From Bradyrhizobium ontarionense (GTDB lineage: Bacteria > Pseudomonadota > Alphaproteobacteria > Rhizobiales > Xanthobacteraceae), in contig NZ_CP088156.1 of the NCBI RefSeq assembly GCF_021088345.1, positions 7,617,001-7,681,000 on the forward strand: DNA of 64,000 bases, read 5' to 3'. Below the pieces are notes generated by a model. The model made no database searches. It was not told the DNA's origin and was given only the letters and a program-made list of their open reading frames with translations. The position numbers were made by a program, and so were the translations under genes. Below are positions 1 through 8,268 of the stretch, piece by piece (positions within the stretch are counted from its first letter, which is position 1; each line of letters starts with the position of its first letter).

Positions 1-1
1 C

Positions 2-685
2 CAGACCACGATGGGCGTGGAGCGCTTCCTGGATGCGCGGGATCTCAGTGCCAAGGGCGTCGAGCCCGATGGATTTTTCTACGATGCCGCGCTCGACCTG
101 ATGCAGCAGCAGAAGTCCAAGCCGCTGTTCATGTTCGTCTATCTCGCCGCCAATCACTTCCCCTGGGAGACGACGTTTCGGCCCGACCTGACGCCGTCCT
201 GGCGCGCGCCGGGCAATCTGCCCGCGATCGACGAATATCTGCGCCGGCAGGCCATGAGCGCCTCGGACTATCAGCGCTTCGTGGCCAGCCTGAAGAAGCG
301 CTTCGGCGACCAGCCGTTCCTGATCGTTCGCTATGGCGACCATCAGCCGGAGTTCTCGCCGCACATCCTCGATCCCGCGCTCGGCGAGGCCGGCATCGGC
401 CGGAAGCTCGAGAGCTATGATCCGCGCTACTACGCAACCTATTACGCTGTTGACGCCGTCAATTTCGAGCCGCGCCAGAGCGCGGTCGTGATGGACACGA
501 TCGATGCCGCCTACCTGCCGCTGGTCACCTTGGAGGCGGCCGGCATTCCGCTCGATCCGTCGTTCGCCGAGCAGAAGGACATCATGCTGCGCTGCAAGGG
601 CGTGTTCTATGCCTGCGGCGACGGCGCCGAAGCCCGCCGATTCAACCGCATGCTGATCGACGCCGACCTGATCCGGGGATTGTAG
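2..685 (+). CDS. Sulfatase-fold hydrolase/transferase, C-terminal part (5' end outside window)
   Basis: The frame is open from base 2, so the gene starts to the left of the window and only about 227 C-terminal residues are visible. The segment FVYLAANHFPW followed by RYGDHQPEF fits the alkaline-phosphatase superfamily as seen in LTA-synthase and phosphoethanolamine-transferase-like sulfatase proteins. There the GDHQP Asp-His pair is a metal ligand of the catalytic site. Such enzymes normally have N-terminal membrane helices and act on the periplasmic face of the inner membrane; that part is not visible. The substrate cannot be inferred. The C-terminal 60 residues contain two Cys (LRCKGVFYACG) that could form a disulfide. 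Family assignment is fairly sure, role unknown. Confidence 0.75.
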   Translation, partial: QTTMGVERFLDARDLSAKGVEPDGFFYDAALDLMQQQKSKPLFMFVYLAANHFPWETTFRPDLTPSWRAPGNLPAIDEYLRRQAMSASDYQRFVASLKKRFGDQPFLIVRYGDHQPEFSPHILDPALGEAGIGRKLESYDPRYYATYYAVDAVNFEPRQSAVVMDTIDAAYLPLVTLEAAGIPLDPSFAEQKDIMLRCKGVFYACGDGAEARRFNRMLIDADLIRGL

Positions 686-811
686 AGCAGGCCCAGGCGG
701 AATCCTGGCCGCTCGCATGAGGCCACCGCACGCCTTGAATCGTCCGATCGCAGGATTGCCCGCGGTGCCGTGCTGGGCTACCCGTTCGCTCGTTCAAATG
801 GGAGGTTCGAC

Positions 812-1207
812 ATGTCCACATCAGTCAAAGAGATGCTGGCCGCCGCCAATGCCGCGGTTCCGAAGATCACTCCGGCCGAGGCGCAGGCCATGATCGCCAA
901 GGGCAACACGCTCGTGGTCGACGTGCGCGACGCGCCGGAGGTCGAGAAGAGCGGCAAGATCGCGGGCGCGGTGCACGTCTCGCGCGGCATGCTCGAGTTC
1001 CGTGCCGATCCGGACTCGCCCTATCACGACAAGAATTTCGCCAAGGACAAGAGCGTGATCCTGTATTGCGCCTCGGGCGGCCGCTCGGCGCTGTCGGGCA
1101 AGACGCTGAAGGATCTCGGCTACGACAAGGTGTTCAACGTCGGCGCGTTCAAGGACTGGGCCGAGAATGGCGGCGCGGTCGAGAAGCCGATCGAGCCGGG
1201 AATGTGA
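812..1207 (+). CDS. Single-domain rhodanese-like protein
   Basis: This is a 131-residue protein made of one rhodanese domain. The N-terminal part has the VVDVRDAPEVEKSGKI segment, and the active-site loop is CASGGRSALSG, a Cys followed by the CxxGxR pattern of sulfurtransferases. The start was placed at 812 because GGGAGG lies nine bases upstream; the frame is open further upstream to 770 but without a ribosome site. Proteins of this kind transfer sulfane sulfur from thiosulfate or persulfides, usually in the cytoplasm, but the physiological donor and acceptor are unknown. It stands alone and converges on the MFS gene with two bases between the stops. Confidence 0.88.
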   Translation: MSTSVKEMLAAANAAVPKITPAEAQAMIAKGNTLVVDVRDAPEVEKSGKIAGAVHVSRGMLEFRADPDSPYHDKNFAKDKSVILYCASGGRSALSGKTLKDLGYDKVFNVGAFKDWAENGGAVEKPIEPGM

Positions 1208-1209
1208 GA

Positions 1210-2439
1210 TCACGCGCGCTGCGGCGTCCGCATGGCCGCGATTGCAACGAGCGCGGCAGCCAGACCTGACGCCGCGCCGACGCCGAGCGCCCAGCGCGGA
1301 CCGAAACTGTCGGCCACCCAGCCCACGATCGGAGCGCCAATCGGCGTGCCGCCAAGTGCGACGCCGACGCGCAGCGCCATCACCCGGCCGCGCATGGAGG
1401 GCTCGGTCGCGAGCTGCATCAGGCTGTTGGTGGTATTGGTGAACATCAGCGCAGCGACGCCGATGACGACGAGCGCGGCGCCGAACAGCCAGATGGTCGG
1501 GGCGAGCGCGGCCAGCGTGCAGCCGATTCCGAACAGGCCGCTGCCTGCGAGCAGCGCGCCAAATCTCGGCCGGTGCTGGCTGGCGTTGAACAGGGCGCCG
1601 GCAACCGTGCCGACGGCCATGACCGAAGACAACAGGCCATAGCCGCGCGCATCGCTGTGAAAGACCTTGATCGCCATGGTCGAGACGAAGATCTGGAAGT
1701 TGAGCCCGAACGTCCCGATCAGGGCGAGCATGATCAAGGTGGCGCGGAGCTCTGGATGGGACCAGGCATAACGGAAGCCGGCGGTCACGCTCGCCATGAC
1801 GTTTCCCTTGGCGTGCTGCGCCCGCGGGTTCGGACGCAGATCGGCGACGCGGAGCAGGCTCAACGACGCCAGCACGGCCATGAACGACGCACCGTTGATC
1901 AGGAAGGCCCAGCCGGTGCCGAAAGCGGCGATCACCATGCCGGCGATTGCAGGCCCGATCATCCGCGCAGCGTTGAACGACGTCGAGTTGAGCGCGATCG
2001 CGTTGGGCAAATCGTCGTTCCCGACCAGCTCGGCGACGAAGGTCTGGCGCACCGGGGCATCGAAGGCTGCCGCGCAGCCGAACAGGAATGCGAACACGTC
2101 GACTTGCCAGAGCTGGACGGCGCCGCTCACGGTGAGAAGACCAAGGATGAGCGCGAACGCGCCCATCGTCGCCTGCGTGGCGATCAAGATCCGTCGCTGA
2201 TTGAAATGGTCGGCCACGTAGCCGGTCAGAGGCAACAGCAGCAGCTGAGGCCCGTACTGCAGCGCCATCACCATGCCGACGGCGGACGCGTTGTGCGACG
2301 TGAGCTGGATCAGCACCAGCCAGGTCTGAGCGGTGCGTTGCATCCAGGTGCCGATATTGGAGACGAACGCGCCGGCCGCCCAGATCCGATAGTTGAACTT
2401 GTGCAGCGACCGGAACATGCCCGGCGCCTTGCCCGTCAT
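1210..2439 (-). CDS. MFS exporter of the MFS_3 (EntS-like) type
   Basis: A 409-residue integral membrane protein with about 12 hydrophobic segments. The N-terminal half (MFRSLHKFNYRIWAAGAF, then IGTWMQRTAQTWLV and GYVADHFNQRRILI) matches the MFS_3 family, which includes the enterobactin exporter EntS and many uncharacterised effluxers. The conserved loop 2-3 motif is present as ADHFNQRR. It is the last gene of a minus-strand operon that begins with a MarR regulator; its ATG overlaps the stop of the preceding small membrane protein by four bases. The context suggests MarR-controlled efflux of a small aromatic or drug-like compound, but the substrate is inferred only from the neighbours. Confidence 0.85.
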   Translation of the reverse strand: MTGKAPGMFRSLHKFNYRIWAAGAFVSNIGTWMQRTAQTWLVLIQLTSHNASAVGMVMALQYGPQLLLLPLTGYVADHFNQRRILIATQATMGAFALILGLLTVSGAVQLWQVDVFAFLFGCAAAFDAPVRQTFVAELVGNDDLPNAIALNSTSFNAARMIGPAIAGMVIAAFGTGWAFLINGASFMAVLASLSLLRVADLRPNPRAQHAKGNVMASVTAGFRYAWSHPELRATLIMLALIGTFGLNFQIFVSTMAIKVFHSDARGYGLLSSVMAVGTVAGALFNASQHRPRFGALLAGSGLFGIGCTLAALAPTIWLFGAALVVIGVAALMFTNTTNSLMQLATEPSMRGRVMALRVGVALGGTPIGAPIVGWVADSFGPRWALGVGAASGLAAALVAIAAMRTPQRA

Positions 2440-2765
2440 GATCGCTCCCGCAGATCGCCGCCATGGAGCGAGCCGAAATGTCGCGCGAGCATCAGGCCGA
2501 TGGCGAGTGAGCCGAGGCCGAGGGCCGCGACATCGCTTGTATTCCTCAGTTCGAAATCGCCGACGCGGCAGACAAGCAGATAGCCGACGACAACGTTGAA
2601 CAGCCCCCAGAGCAAGTTCACCGTCGACGAGGAGAGGCCGCGCCCCGAGGGCTTCGCGAACGGGCTCTGGAATGGCTGACCCATCAGGCCGGCGACGACA
2701 TGCGGAACGGCGTTGGCCAGGAAGGCGCCGCCGAAGAAATAGGAAACGAGATCAAGCCAGCTCAT
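2436..2765 (-). CDS. Small four-helix-type membrane protein of unknown function
   Basis: 109 residues starting MSWLDLVSYFFGGAFLANAVPHVVAGLMGQ, with about three hydrophobic stretches (near residues 5-28, 45-65 and 80-97). The start at 2765 lies one base after the stop of the isochorismatase-like gene, and the stop overlaps the MFS start, so the three genes are translationally coupled. The open frame extends 25 codons upstream into the neighbouring gene, but that extension is a shadow. I know similar short proteins from rhizobia only as hypothetical membrane proteins. A role alongside the exporter is possible but unproven. Confidence 0.75.
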   Translation of the reverse strand: MSWLDLVSYFFGGAFLANAVPHVVAGLMGQPFQSPFAKPSGRGLSSSTVNLLWGLFNVVVGYLLVCRVGDFELRNTSDVAALGLGSLAIGLMLARHFGSLHGGDLRERS

Positions 2766-2766
2766 G

Positions 2767-3333
2767 TCAGGGGGTCCTCGCGTCGAGTAGTCTGATGATG
2801 TCCGCGGACGTGCCGGTCTCGCCCAGTCGCGGAAAGACATTGGTGATGCTGTACTGATGCGCGTCAGGGCGCGTGTCGGTCATGGCGTCGACGGCGAGCG
2901 TGACGTTGAAGCCCTGCTCATACGCCTGCCGTGCTGTGGACTCGACACCGGTGCCGGTGGCCACGCCGGCAACGACCACCTGCGTCACCTCGCGCGCCTT
3001 CAATCGTGTCTCCAGATCGGTGCTGGCGAAGGCGCCCCAGGTCCGCTTGGTCACCACGATGTCGTGCGGTTGCCGGTTCAGCTCGGGGATGAGATCGGTC
3101 CAGTCCGCGGGGAATGGCGTGGTGTGACGTGGCGGCCGCTCGGTCCGCCCCGGCGCGCTGCCGGCGACGTTGACCAGCACGACCGGAAGCCTGAGCTCGC
3201 GGAAACGTTCCGCCAAGGCGGAGGCGCGTGCGATGACCTCGCCGATCGGATGCAGCATGGACGCGCCGACGATGCCCTTCTGCAGGTCGACAACGATGAG
3301 CGCCGTGTTCGGATCGAGCTGTGTGAGCGCCAT
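2767..3333 (-). CDS. Isochorismatase-like hydrolase lacking the catalytic cysteine
   Basis: 188 residues with the isochorismatase/nicotinamidase fold. Asp16 (VVDLQKG) and Lys96 (VVTKRTWGAF) occupy the usual positions of the catalytic Asp and Lys, and the motif GVATGTGVESTAR contains the conserved cis-peptide region. At the position where cysteine hydrolases carry their nucleophile, this protein has Gly129. True isochorismatases also lack the Cys and use only the Asp/Lys environment, so the protein may still be a hydrolase, but it cannot be a standard Cys amidohydrolase. A strong AAAGGAGGTGA site lies just upstream of the ATG. It is the second gene of the MarR operon, 54 bases downstream of the regulator. 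Confidence 0.85.
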   Translation of the reverse strand: MALTQLDPNTALIVVDLQKGIVGASMLHPIGEVIARASALAERFRELRLPVVLVNVAGSAPGRTERPPRHTTPFPADWTDLIPELNRQPHDIVVTKRTWGAFASTDLETRLKAREVTQVVVAGVATGTGVESTARQAYEQGFNVTLAVDAMTDTRPDAHQYSITNVFPRLGETGTSADIIRLLDARTP

Positions 3334-3387
3334 CGATCACCTCCTTTTGTATGAGCCGCGTTTGCACGGCGCGCCGTGCGCGACGCC

Positions 3388-3843
3388 TCAATCATCGACC
3401 AGCCGTCTGAGCAGCGTGATGGCTGAACCGAGCTGTTGCTGCTCCGCCGCCGAGAGCCGCGCCGCGATGGTGCGCGACAGCCAGTCCTGCCGTGCGGCGC
3501 GTCCTTCGTCGATCCAGACGCGGCACGCCTCCGTCAGCGAAAGGATGGTCTGCCGGCCGTCGCCCGGATCCGGCAACCCGCGCACCAAGCCGGCGCTTTC
3601 CAGCGCCGCGATGATCGGCCCCATGGATTGCGGCCGCATGCCCTCGATCCGCGCGAGGTTCGATGCCGTCGCGGGCCCGTCTTTCTCGAGGCGAAGCAGC
3701 ACCGACACCTGAGACGGCGGCAGATCGCCCGCGTCAGCCTGTTCGCGCAGTCGGCGCTTCAGCTTCCCGGCGATCGCCCGCAGCTCGCCAGCCAAGGCAT
3801 GGGCATCGGACGGGGGGACTTTCCGGGGCGGCTGTCGGCTCAT
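3388..3843 (-). CDS. MarR-family transcriptional regulator
   Basis: 151 residues with a central winged helix-turn-helix: LPPSQVSVLLRL leads into the recognition helix around SNLARIEGMRPQSMGPIIAAL, followed by the wing GLPDPGDGRQTILSLTE. This is the classical MarR arrangement, with a dimerising helix at each end. It is the first gene of the minus-strand group that continues with the isochorismatase-like protein, the small membrane protein and the MFS exporter. The simplest reading is an autoregulated, ligand-released repressor of that efflux operon. The upstream 100 bases up to the next gene are AT-richer than the surroundings (about 3845-3905) and would hold the promoter and operator, though I could not fix a palindrome. 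Confidence 0.88.
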   Translation of the reverse strand: MSRQPPRKVPPSDAHALAGELRAIAGKLKRRLREQADAGDLPPSQVSVLLRLEKDGPATASNLARIEGMRPQSMGPIIAALESAGLVRGLPDPGDGRQTILSLTEACRVWIDEGRAARQDWLSRTIAARLSAAEQQQLGSAITLLRRLVDD

Positions 3844-3945
3844 GCGGCAACGCTAGGACGGACGAATTATAAAGTCAATCTGATAAGTTTAGCTGAAGAT
3901 ATGGGCGCGATCCCGCGTCGCTGAAGAGCCTCGAAAGGCGACGGT

Positions 3946-5502
3946 CTAGTTCCGGATCTTCTCCCACAGCCAGCGCGCCACCGCCTGCGGCGAGGACTCC
4001 GCGTCGCTGCCCGAGGCGCGCAGATTCGCCTGCTGCATCGTCGTGATGTCGATGCGGCCGAGCAGCGGCCGCAGCGCATCCTGCAGCGCGCGGTCATCAG
4101 TGCGCTGCGGCGACAGCAGCAGGATCGCGTCATAGGGCGGGATCGCGTGCTTGGGATCGTCGAGCACGACGAGATCGTATTTGGCGATCAGGCCGTCGCT
4201 GGTGTAGCCGGCGATGACGTCGATCTCGCCGGAGGCCACCGCCGCATACATGAAGTCCGGTTGCATCTGGCGCTGGGCGCGGAAGGCGAGCCCATAGGCG
4301 TCGCGCAGCCCGGCCCATTCGGGGCGTGAGAAGAATTCGTAGTCGCCGGCGATCGACATGGTCGAGGTGTGACGCGCCAGATCTTCGATCGAGCGGACGC
4401 CGAGCGCCTCGGCCTTCTTGCGCGGCATCACCAGCGCGTAGGCGTTCTCGAAGCCGAGTTCGCCGAGCAGGGTTACCTTGTCCTTGGCGAGATCCTGCTT
4501 CAGGGCTGCAAGCAGCGCCTCGCGCGGCAACTGCTCCTTGTGGTGGAACTGATTGGCCCACAGGGTGCCGGAATAATCGACATAAGCGTCGATGTCGCGG
4601 TTCTTCAGCGCCTCATAGATCACGCTGGAGCCGAGGCCGGCACGGGAGGTGGACGAGAGTCCCGCCGCCTGCAGCCGCTCGCTGATCAGCGCCGACAGCA
4701 CATATTGCTCGGTGAAGGTCTTGGCGCCGATCACGTAGCGCGGTGCGCTGACGCCGAGCGACGGCACGAGGCTCGCGCCGACCATCAGCGCGATGGCCGC
4801 CGTGCCCAGGCCGACACGGACGCGGCTGCGCGCGCGCAAGCCATGCTCGATCAGGGCCAGCAACTGGTCGACCGCGAGCGCCAGCACTGCGGCGGCAGCG
4901 CAGCCGAACACGACCAGAACCCAATTCTGGGTCTGCAATCCGGCAAAGATGTAGTTGCCGAGCGAGGTCTGGCCGATCGGCGTCGACAAGGTCGCGGTGC
5001 CGATCACCCACACGGCTGCGGTGCGGATTCCGGCCATGATGACGGGCAGCGCCAGCGGCAGCTCGACCATCGTCAGCGCCTGGCGCTCGGTCATGCCGAC
5101 ACCCTTGGCTGCCTCGATCAGGCTGGCATCGACGCCGTTCAGACCGGTGATCGTGTTGCGCAGCACCGGCAGCATCGAATACAGCGCGAGCGCCAGCACC
5201 GCCGGCAGGAAGCCGAACGCCGAGAACGACAGCCCGAACCAGCGCAGCGTCACGGCGGCGAGCGCCAGCAGCAGCGGATAGAACAGCGCCAGCAACGCCA
5301 GCCCCGGCACGGTCTGCACCACGCTGGCAAATCCGAGCAGCAGGTTGCGCAAGGCGGGGCGGTTGCGCGCCAGCAGCGCCAGGGGAAAGCTGAAGGCGAG
5401 GCCGAGTGCCAGCGCCGCGATGCTGACGCGCAGATGGCTGCCGAGATAATCGGCGAGATGCGACAGCGCCTCGGCGAAACGCGGGTCTGACAGCGCGCTC
5501 AT
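3946..5502 (-). CDS. Osmoprotectant-type ABC transporter permease fused to its binding protein
   Basis: 518 residues. Residues about 20-240 form a six-helix permease with the inner-membrane ABC signature (EAAKGVGMTERQALTMVELPL, in two stretches). After a last helix near residue 245 the chain continues as an OpuAC-type solute-binding domain beginning GAKTFTEQYVLSALI and ending near LWEKIRN. The layout equals OpuB/OpuC or YehY-type proteins in which permease and binding protein are one polypeptide. The ligand is expected to be glycine betaine, choline or another quaternary amine; this is family knowledge, not shown here. Its start overlaps the stop of the ATPase gene by four bases, so the two form one translationally coupled operon. 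Confidence 0.9.
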   Translation of the reverse strand: MSALSDPRFAEALSHLADYLGSHLRVSIAALALGLAFSFPLALLARNRPALRNLLLGFASVVQTVPGLALLALFYPLLLALAAVTLRWFGLSFSAFGFLPAVLALALYSMLPVLRNTITGLNGVDASLIEAAKGVGMTERQALTMVELPLALPVIMAGIRTAAVWVIGTATLSTPIGQTSLGNYIFAGLQTQNWVLVVFGCAAAAVLALAVDQLLALIEHGLRARSRVRVGLGTAAIALMVGASLVPSLGVSAPRYVIGAKTFTEQYVLSALISERLQAAGLSSTSRAGLGSSVIYEALKNRDIDAYVDYSGTLWANQFHHKEQLPREALLAALKQDLAKDKVTLLGELGFENAYALVMPRKKAEALGVRSIEDLARHTSTMSIAGDYEFFSRPEWAGLRDAYGLAFRAQRQMQPDFMYAAVASGEIDVIAGYTSDGLIAKYDLVVLDDPKHAIPPYDAILLLSPQRTDDRALQDALRPLLGRIDITTMQQANLRASGSDAESSPQAVARWLWEKIRN

Positions 5503-6293
5503 GCCGTGCCGCTCCCGGGCAGCAACGCCGCCAGCCGCGCGGCCTGCCGGCGCGGCGTCGTCATCAGCTCCGCGACATAAGGTTCTTGGCTCGTCGCGAC
5601 CGCGGCCGGCGGGCCGGCCTCGACCAGGCGTCCCCCGCGCATCACGGCAATGCGGTCGGCCAGCAGCAGCGCCTCGGTGATGTCGTGCGTGATCATGATC
5701 GTGGTCAGCGCGAGCTTGTCGTGCAGCGCGCGGTAGTCGCCGCCGAGCGCATCGCGCGTCAGCGGATCGAGCGCGCCGAACGGCTCGTCCATCAGCACGA
5801 TGTGCGGTGCTGCGGCGAGCGCACGCGCCACGCCGACACGCTGGCGCTGGCCGCCGGAGAGCTCGTGCGGCAGGCGGTCGCGATGCTCCGTGCGGTCGAG
5901 CTGCACGAGGTCGAGCAGCTCGTCGACCCGCGTCGCGATCTCCCCCGGCGGCGTCCCCAGCAGCCTGGGGGTGATGCCGATATTGGCGGCGATCGTCATG
6001 TGCGGAAACAGCGCGCCATTCTGGAACACGGTGCCGATGCGGCGGCGCAGGCCGACAGGATCGATGCGGCTGATGTCCTCGCCGGCGATCCGGATCGTGC
6101 CGCCGTCCGGCTCGATCAGCCGGTTGGTGAGCCGCAGCAGCGTGGTCTTGCCCGAGCCGGAGCCGCCGACGATCGCCAGGAACTCGCCCTCGGCGATCTC
6201 GAGCGAGACATCATCGACCGCGACCACGGCGCCAGCGGGGGTGGGGAAGCACTTGCGGACGTTGGCGTAGGTGATGAGGGGCGGGGGCTGCAT
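5499..6293 (-). CDS. ATPase subunit of osmoprotectant ABC transporter
   Basis: 264 residues with all nucleotide-binding motifs: Walker A GGSGSGKTT (about residues 43-51), signature LSGGQRQR, Walker B IVLMDEPFGALDP and the switch His in MITHD. It is of the ProV/OpuCA class but short, without the C-terminal CBS pair of long family members. The start at 6293 is preferred because GAAAGG stands seven bases upstream; a longer start at 6332 lacks a ribosome site. The gene leads a two-gene operon with the fused permease-binding protein. It is divergent from the NitT-type ABC operon, sharing about 160 bases of intergenic DNA with it. Confidence 0.9.
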   Translation of the reverse strand: MQPPPLITYANVRKCFPTPAGAVVAVDDVSLEIAEGEFLAIVGGSGSGKTTLLRLTNRLIEPDGGTIRIAGEDISRIDPVGLRRRIGTVFQNGALFPHMTIAANIGITPRLLGTPPGEIATRVDELLDLVQLDRTEHRDRLPHELSGGQRQRVGVARALAAAPHIVLMDEPFGALDPLTRDALGGDYRALHDKLALTTIMITHDITEALLLADRIAVMRGGRLVEAGPPAAVATSQEPYVAELMTTPRRQAARLAALLPGSGTA

Positions 6294-6452
6294 GCGGCCT
6301 TTCGGCGATCTCGAAGCTCGTGCGCTGCCCACCCTCCGGGGGGAGGGTCAGAAGCTGCGCCAGATAGCACCTAGCACGTCCGGCCCTTGCGTTGAACTTC
6401 GCCGCGCAAGCGGCTAAGCCGTCCCGGCCATTCTGGGGAGGAACTGTACATT

Positions 6453-7262
6453 ATGCAGGCAGGCACTGCCGCGGTCTCGCTGGAGCGAACGACGGTCGCA
6501 TTTCGTCTCGCCGGTGGGCGCACCTATACTGCCGTCGAGACGGCGGATCTGAGCGTCGCCGACGGCGAGTTCGTCGCCATCGTCGGGCCGACCGGATGCG
6601 GAAAATCCACCCTCCTCAACGTCGCGGCAGGGTTGCTGAAGCCGGCCGCTGGACGCGTGCGGATCTTCGGCCAGCCGCTGGTCGGCCTCAATCGCGACGC
6701 CGGCTACCTGTTCCAGGCCGATTCGCTGTTCCCGTGGAAGACGGCGCTGGACAACGTCGCGATCGGGCTAGAGGTCGCGGGCACCGCGCGCGCCGAGGCC
6801 GTGGCGAAGGCACAGCAATGGCTGACCTCGGTCGGCCTCGGCGCGTTCGGCAACCGCTATCCGCACATGCTGTCGGGCGGCCAGCGCAAGCGTGTCGGGC
6901 TCGCCCAGGTGTTGATCCGCAATCCGCGCATCATTCTGATGGACGAGCCGTTCGGGCCGCTCGATGCGCAGACGCGGCAGATCATGGGCAATCTGCTGCT
7001 CGATCTGTGGAATGCCGACCGCAAGGCGGTGCTGTTCGTCACCCATGATCTGGAGGAGGCGATCGCGCTCGCCGACCGCGTCGTCATCATGTCGGCGGGG
7101 CCGGCCTCGCGCATCATCGGCGACTGGCGCGTCACGCTGCCGCGCCCGCGCGACATCTTCGAGGTGCGCATGAAACACGAGTTCCACGAGCTGCACCGCG
7201 AGATCTGGCAGACGCTCAAGGCCGAGGTCGAGAAGACCTACAAGCAGGCGGAGACGGTGTGA
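6453..7262 (+). CDS. NitT/TauT-type ABC transporter ATPase
   Basis: 269 residues with Walker A GPTGCGKST, signature LSGGQRKR, Walker B IILMDEPFGPLDA and VTHDLEEA. The stretch GYLFQADSLFPWKTALDNV is typical of the SsuB/TauB/NrtD branch. A GGGGAGGAA ribosome site lies upstream of the ATG. The stop overlaps the ATG of the permease gene by one base (TGATG). Together with the permease and the binding protein downstream it forms a complete importer. The family takes up nitrate, sulfonates, cyanate, aromatic acids or thiamine precursors; the sequence does not decide which. Confidence 0.92.
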   Translation: MQAGTAAVSLERTTVAFRLAGGRTYTAVETADLSVADGEFVAIVGPTGCGKSTLLNVAAGLLKPAAGRVRIFGQPLVGLNRDAGYLFQADSLFPWKTALDNVAIGLEVAGTARAEAVAKAQQWLTSVGLGAFGNRYPHMLSGGQRKRVGLAQVLIRNPRIILMDEPFGPLDAQTRQIMGNLLLDLWNADRKAVLFVTHDLEEAIALADRVVIMSAGPASRIIGDWRVTLPRPRDIFEVRMKHEFHELHREIWQTLKAEVEKTYKQAETV

Positions 7263-8047
7263 TGTCGCGCCTCGGTCTGCTCGCACTCCAGCTGCTCGTC
7301 GCCATCATCGCGCTCGCGCTGTGGCAGCTGCTCGCTACGGTGCCGGTGTTCGGGCGCATCTGGCTGCCACCGTTCTTCTTCTCCAACCCGGTCGATGTCT
7401 TTGACCAGGTGATCAAGTGGTTCGCGACCGGCGCGATCTGGAAGCACCTTGCGATCACGTTGTGGGAATCGATCCTGGCGTTCGCGATCGGCTCGCTCGG
7501 TGGCGTCCTGGTCGGCTTCTGGTTCGCGCGCAAACCCCTGGTCGCTGCCGTGTTCGATCCCTACGTCAAGATGGCCAACGCGCTGCCGCGCGTGGTGCTG
7601 GCGCCGATCTTCACGCTGTGGCTGGGCCTGGGCATCTGGTCCAAGGTCGCACTCGGCGTCACGCTGGTGTTCTTCATCGTGTTCTTCAACGTCTATCAGG
7701 GCGTGAAGGAGGTCTCGACCGTGGTGCGCGACAATGCCCGCATGCTCGGCATGAGCGAGCGGCAGCTGATGCGCCATGTCTATTGGCCGTCGGCGCTGTC
7801 CTGGATGTTCTCCTCGCTGCACACCTCGGTCGGCTTTGCGGTGGTCGGCGCCGTCGTCGGCGAATATCTCGGCTCCGCGGCCGGGCTCGGCTATCTGATC
7901 CAGCAGGCCGAAGGCGTGTTCGACGTCGCCGGCGTGTTCGCCGGCATGTTCGTGCTGTCGGCGTTCGTCATCCTGATCGACATCTGCGTCACCCTGGTTG
8001 AACGGCGGCTCTTGGTATGGCGGCCGGATGCGGCGGATGGACGATGA
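7262..8047 (+). CDS. NitT/TauT-type ABC transporter permease
   Basis: 261 residues and about six membrane helices, with the BPD permease EAA-loop region reading VVRDNARMLGMSERQLMRHVYWP. ATG 7262 overlaps the stop of the ATPase gene; a GTG one codon earlier is also possible. The protein belongs to the SsuC/TauC group. It is followed by a 221-base gap with a palindromic repeat before the binding-protein gene, so the third subunit may be translated from a partly separate transcript. Confidence 0.9.
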   Translation: MSRLGLLALQLLVAIIALALWQLLATVPVFGRIWLPPFFFSNPVDVFDQVIKWFATGAIWKHLAITLWESILAFAIGSLGGVLVGFWFARKPLVAAVFDPYVKMANALPRVVLAPIFTLWLGLGIWSKVALGVTLVFFIVFFNVYQGVKEVSTVVRDNARMLGMSERQLMRHVYWPSALSWMFSSLHTSVGFAVVGAVVGEYLGSAAGLGYLIQQAEGVFDVAGVFAGMFVLSAFVILIDICVTLVERRLLVWRPDAADGR

Positions 8048-8073
8048 TGGGCGCGGTGTCGCCACAGCCACCG

Positions 8074-8196
8074 CTGTCGTCCCCGCGAACGCGGGGACCC
8101 ATACCCACTGGGCGTGGTTCGTGGCACGCGGAACGACCAGTTTGTTCCAACCGCGACATCACGCGGTATGGGTCCCTGCGTTCGCAGGGACGACAG
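8074..8196. repeat. Intergenic palindromic element
   Basis: The left arm (8074-8104, containing CTGTCGTCCCCGCGAACG) is matched in inverse by the right arm (8166-8196, containing GTTCGCAGGGACGACAG), with about 60 bases between. The arms are imperfect but align over about 31 bases. The element sits inside the ABC operon between permease and binding-protein genes. It could fold in the transcript and uncouple expression of the two, or simply be a passive REP-like repeat. Confidence 0.75.
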
Positions 8197-8268
8197 CGAG
8201 TGTGTGGCGGCCTTCTCATTCACGGCATACGCGCCTAATCTGATCGACGACATGAACGGAGGAAACAA

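Noticed and set aside
821..2464. 547-codon minus-strand frame across the rhodanese and MFS genes
   Set aside because: It overlaps two real genes in other frames, is extremely Arg-rich and has no recognisable domain.
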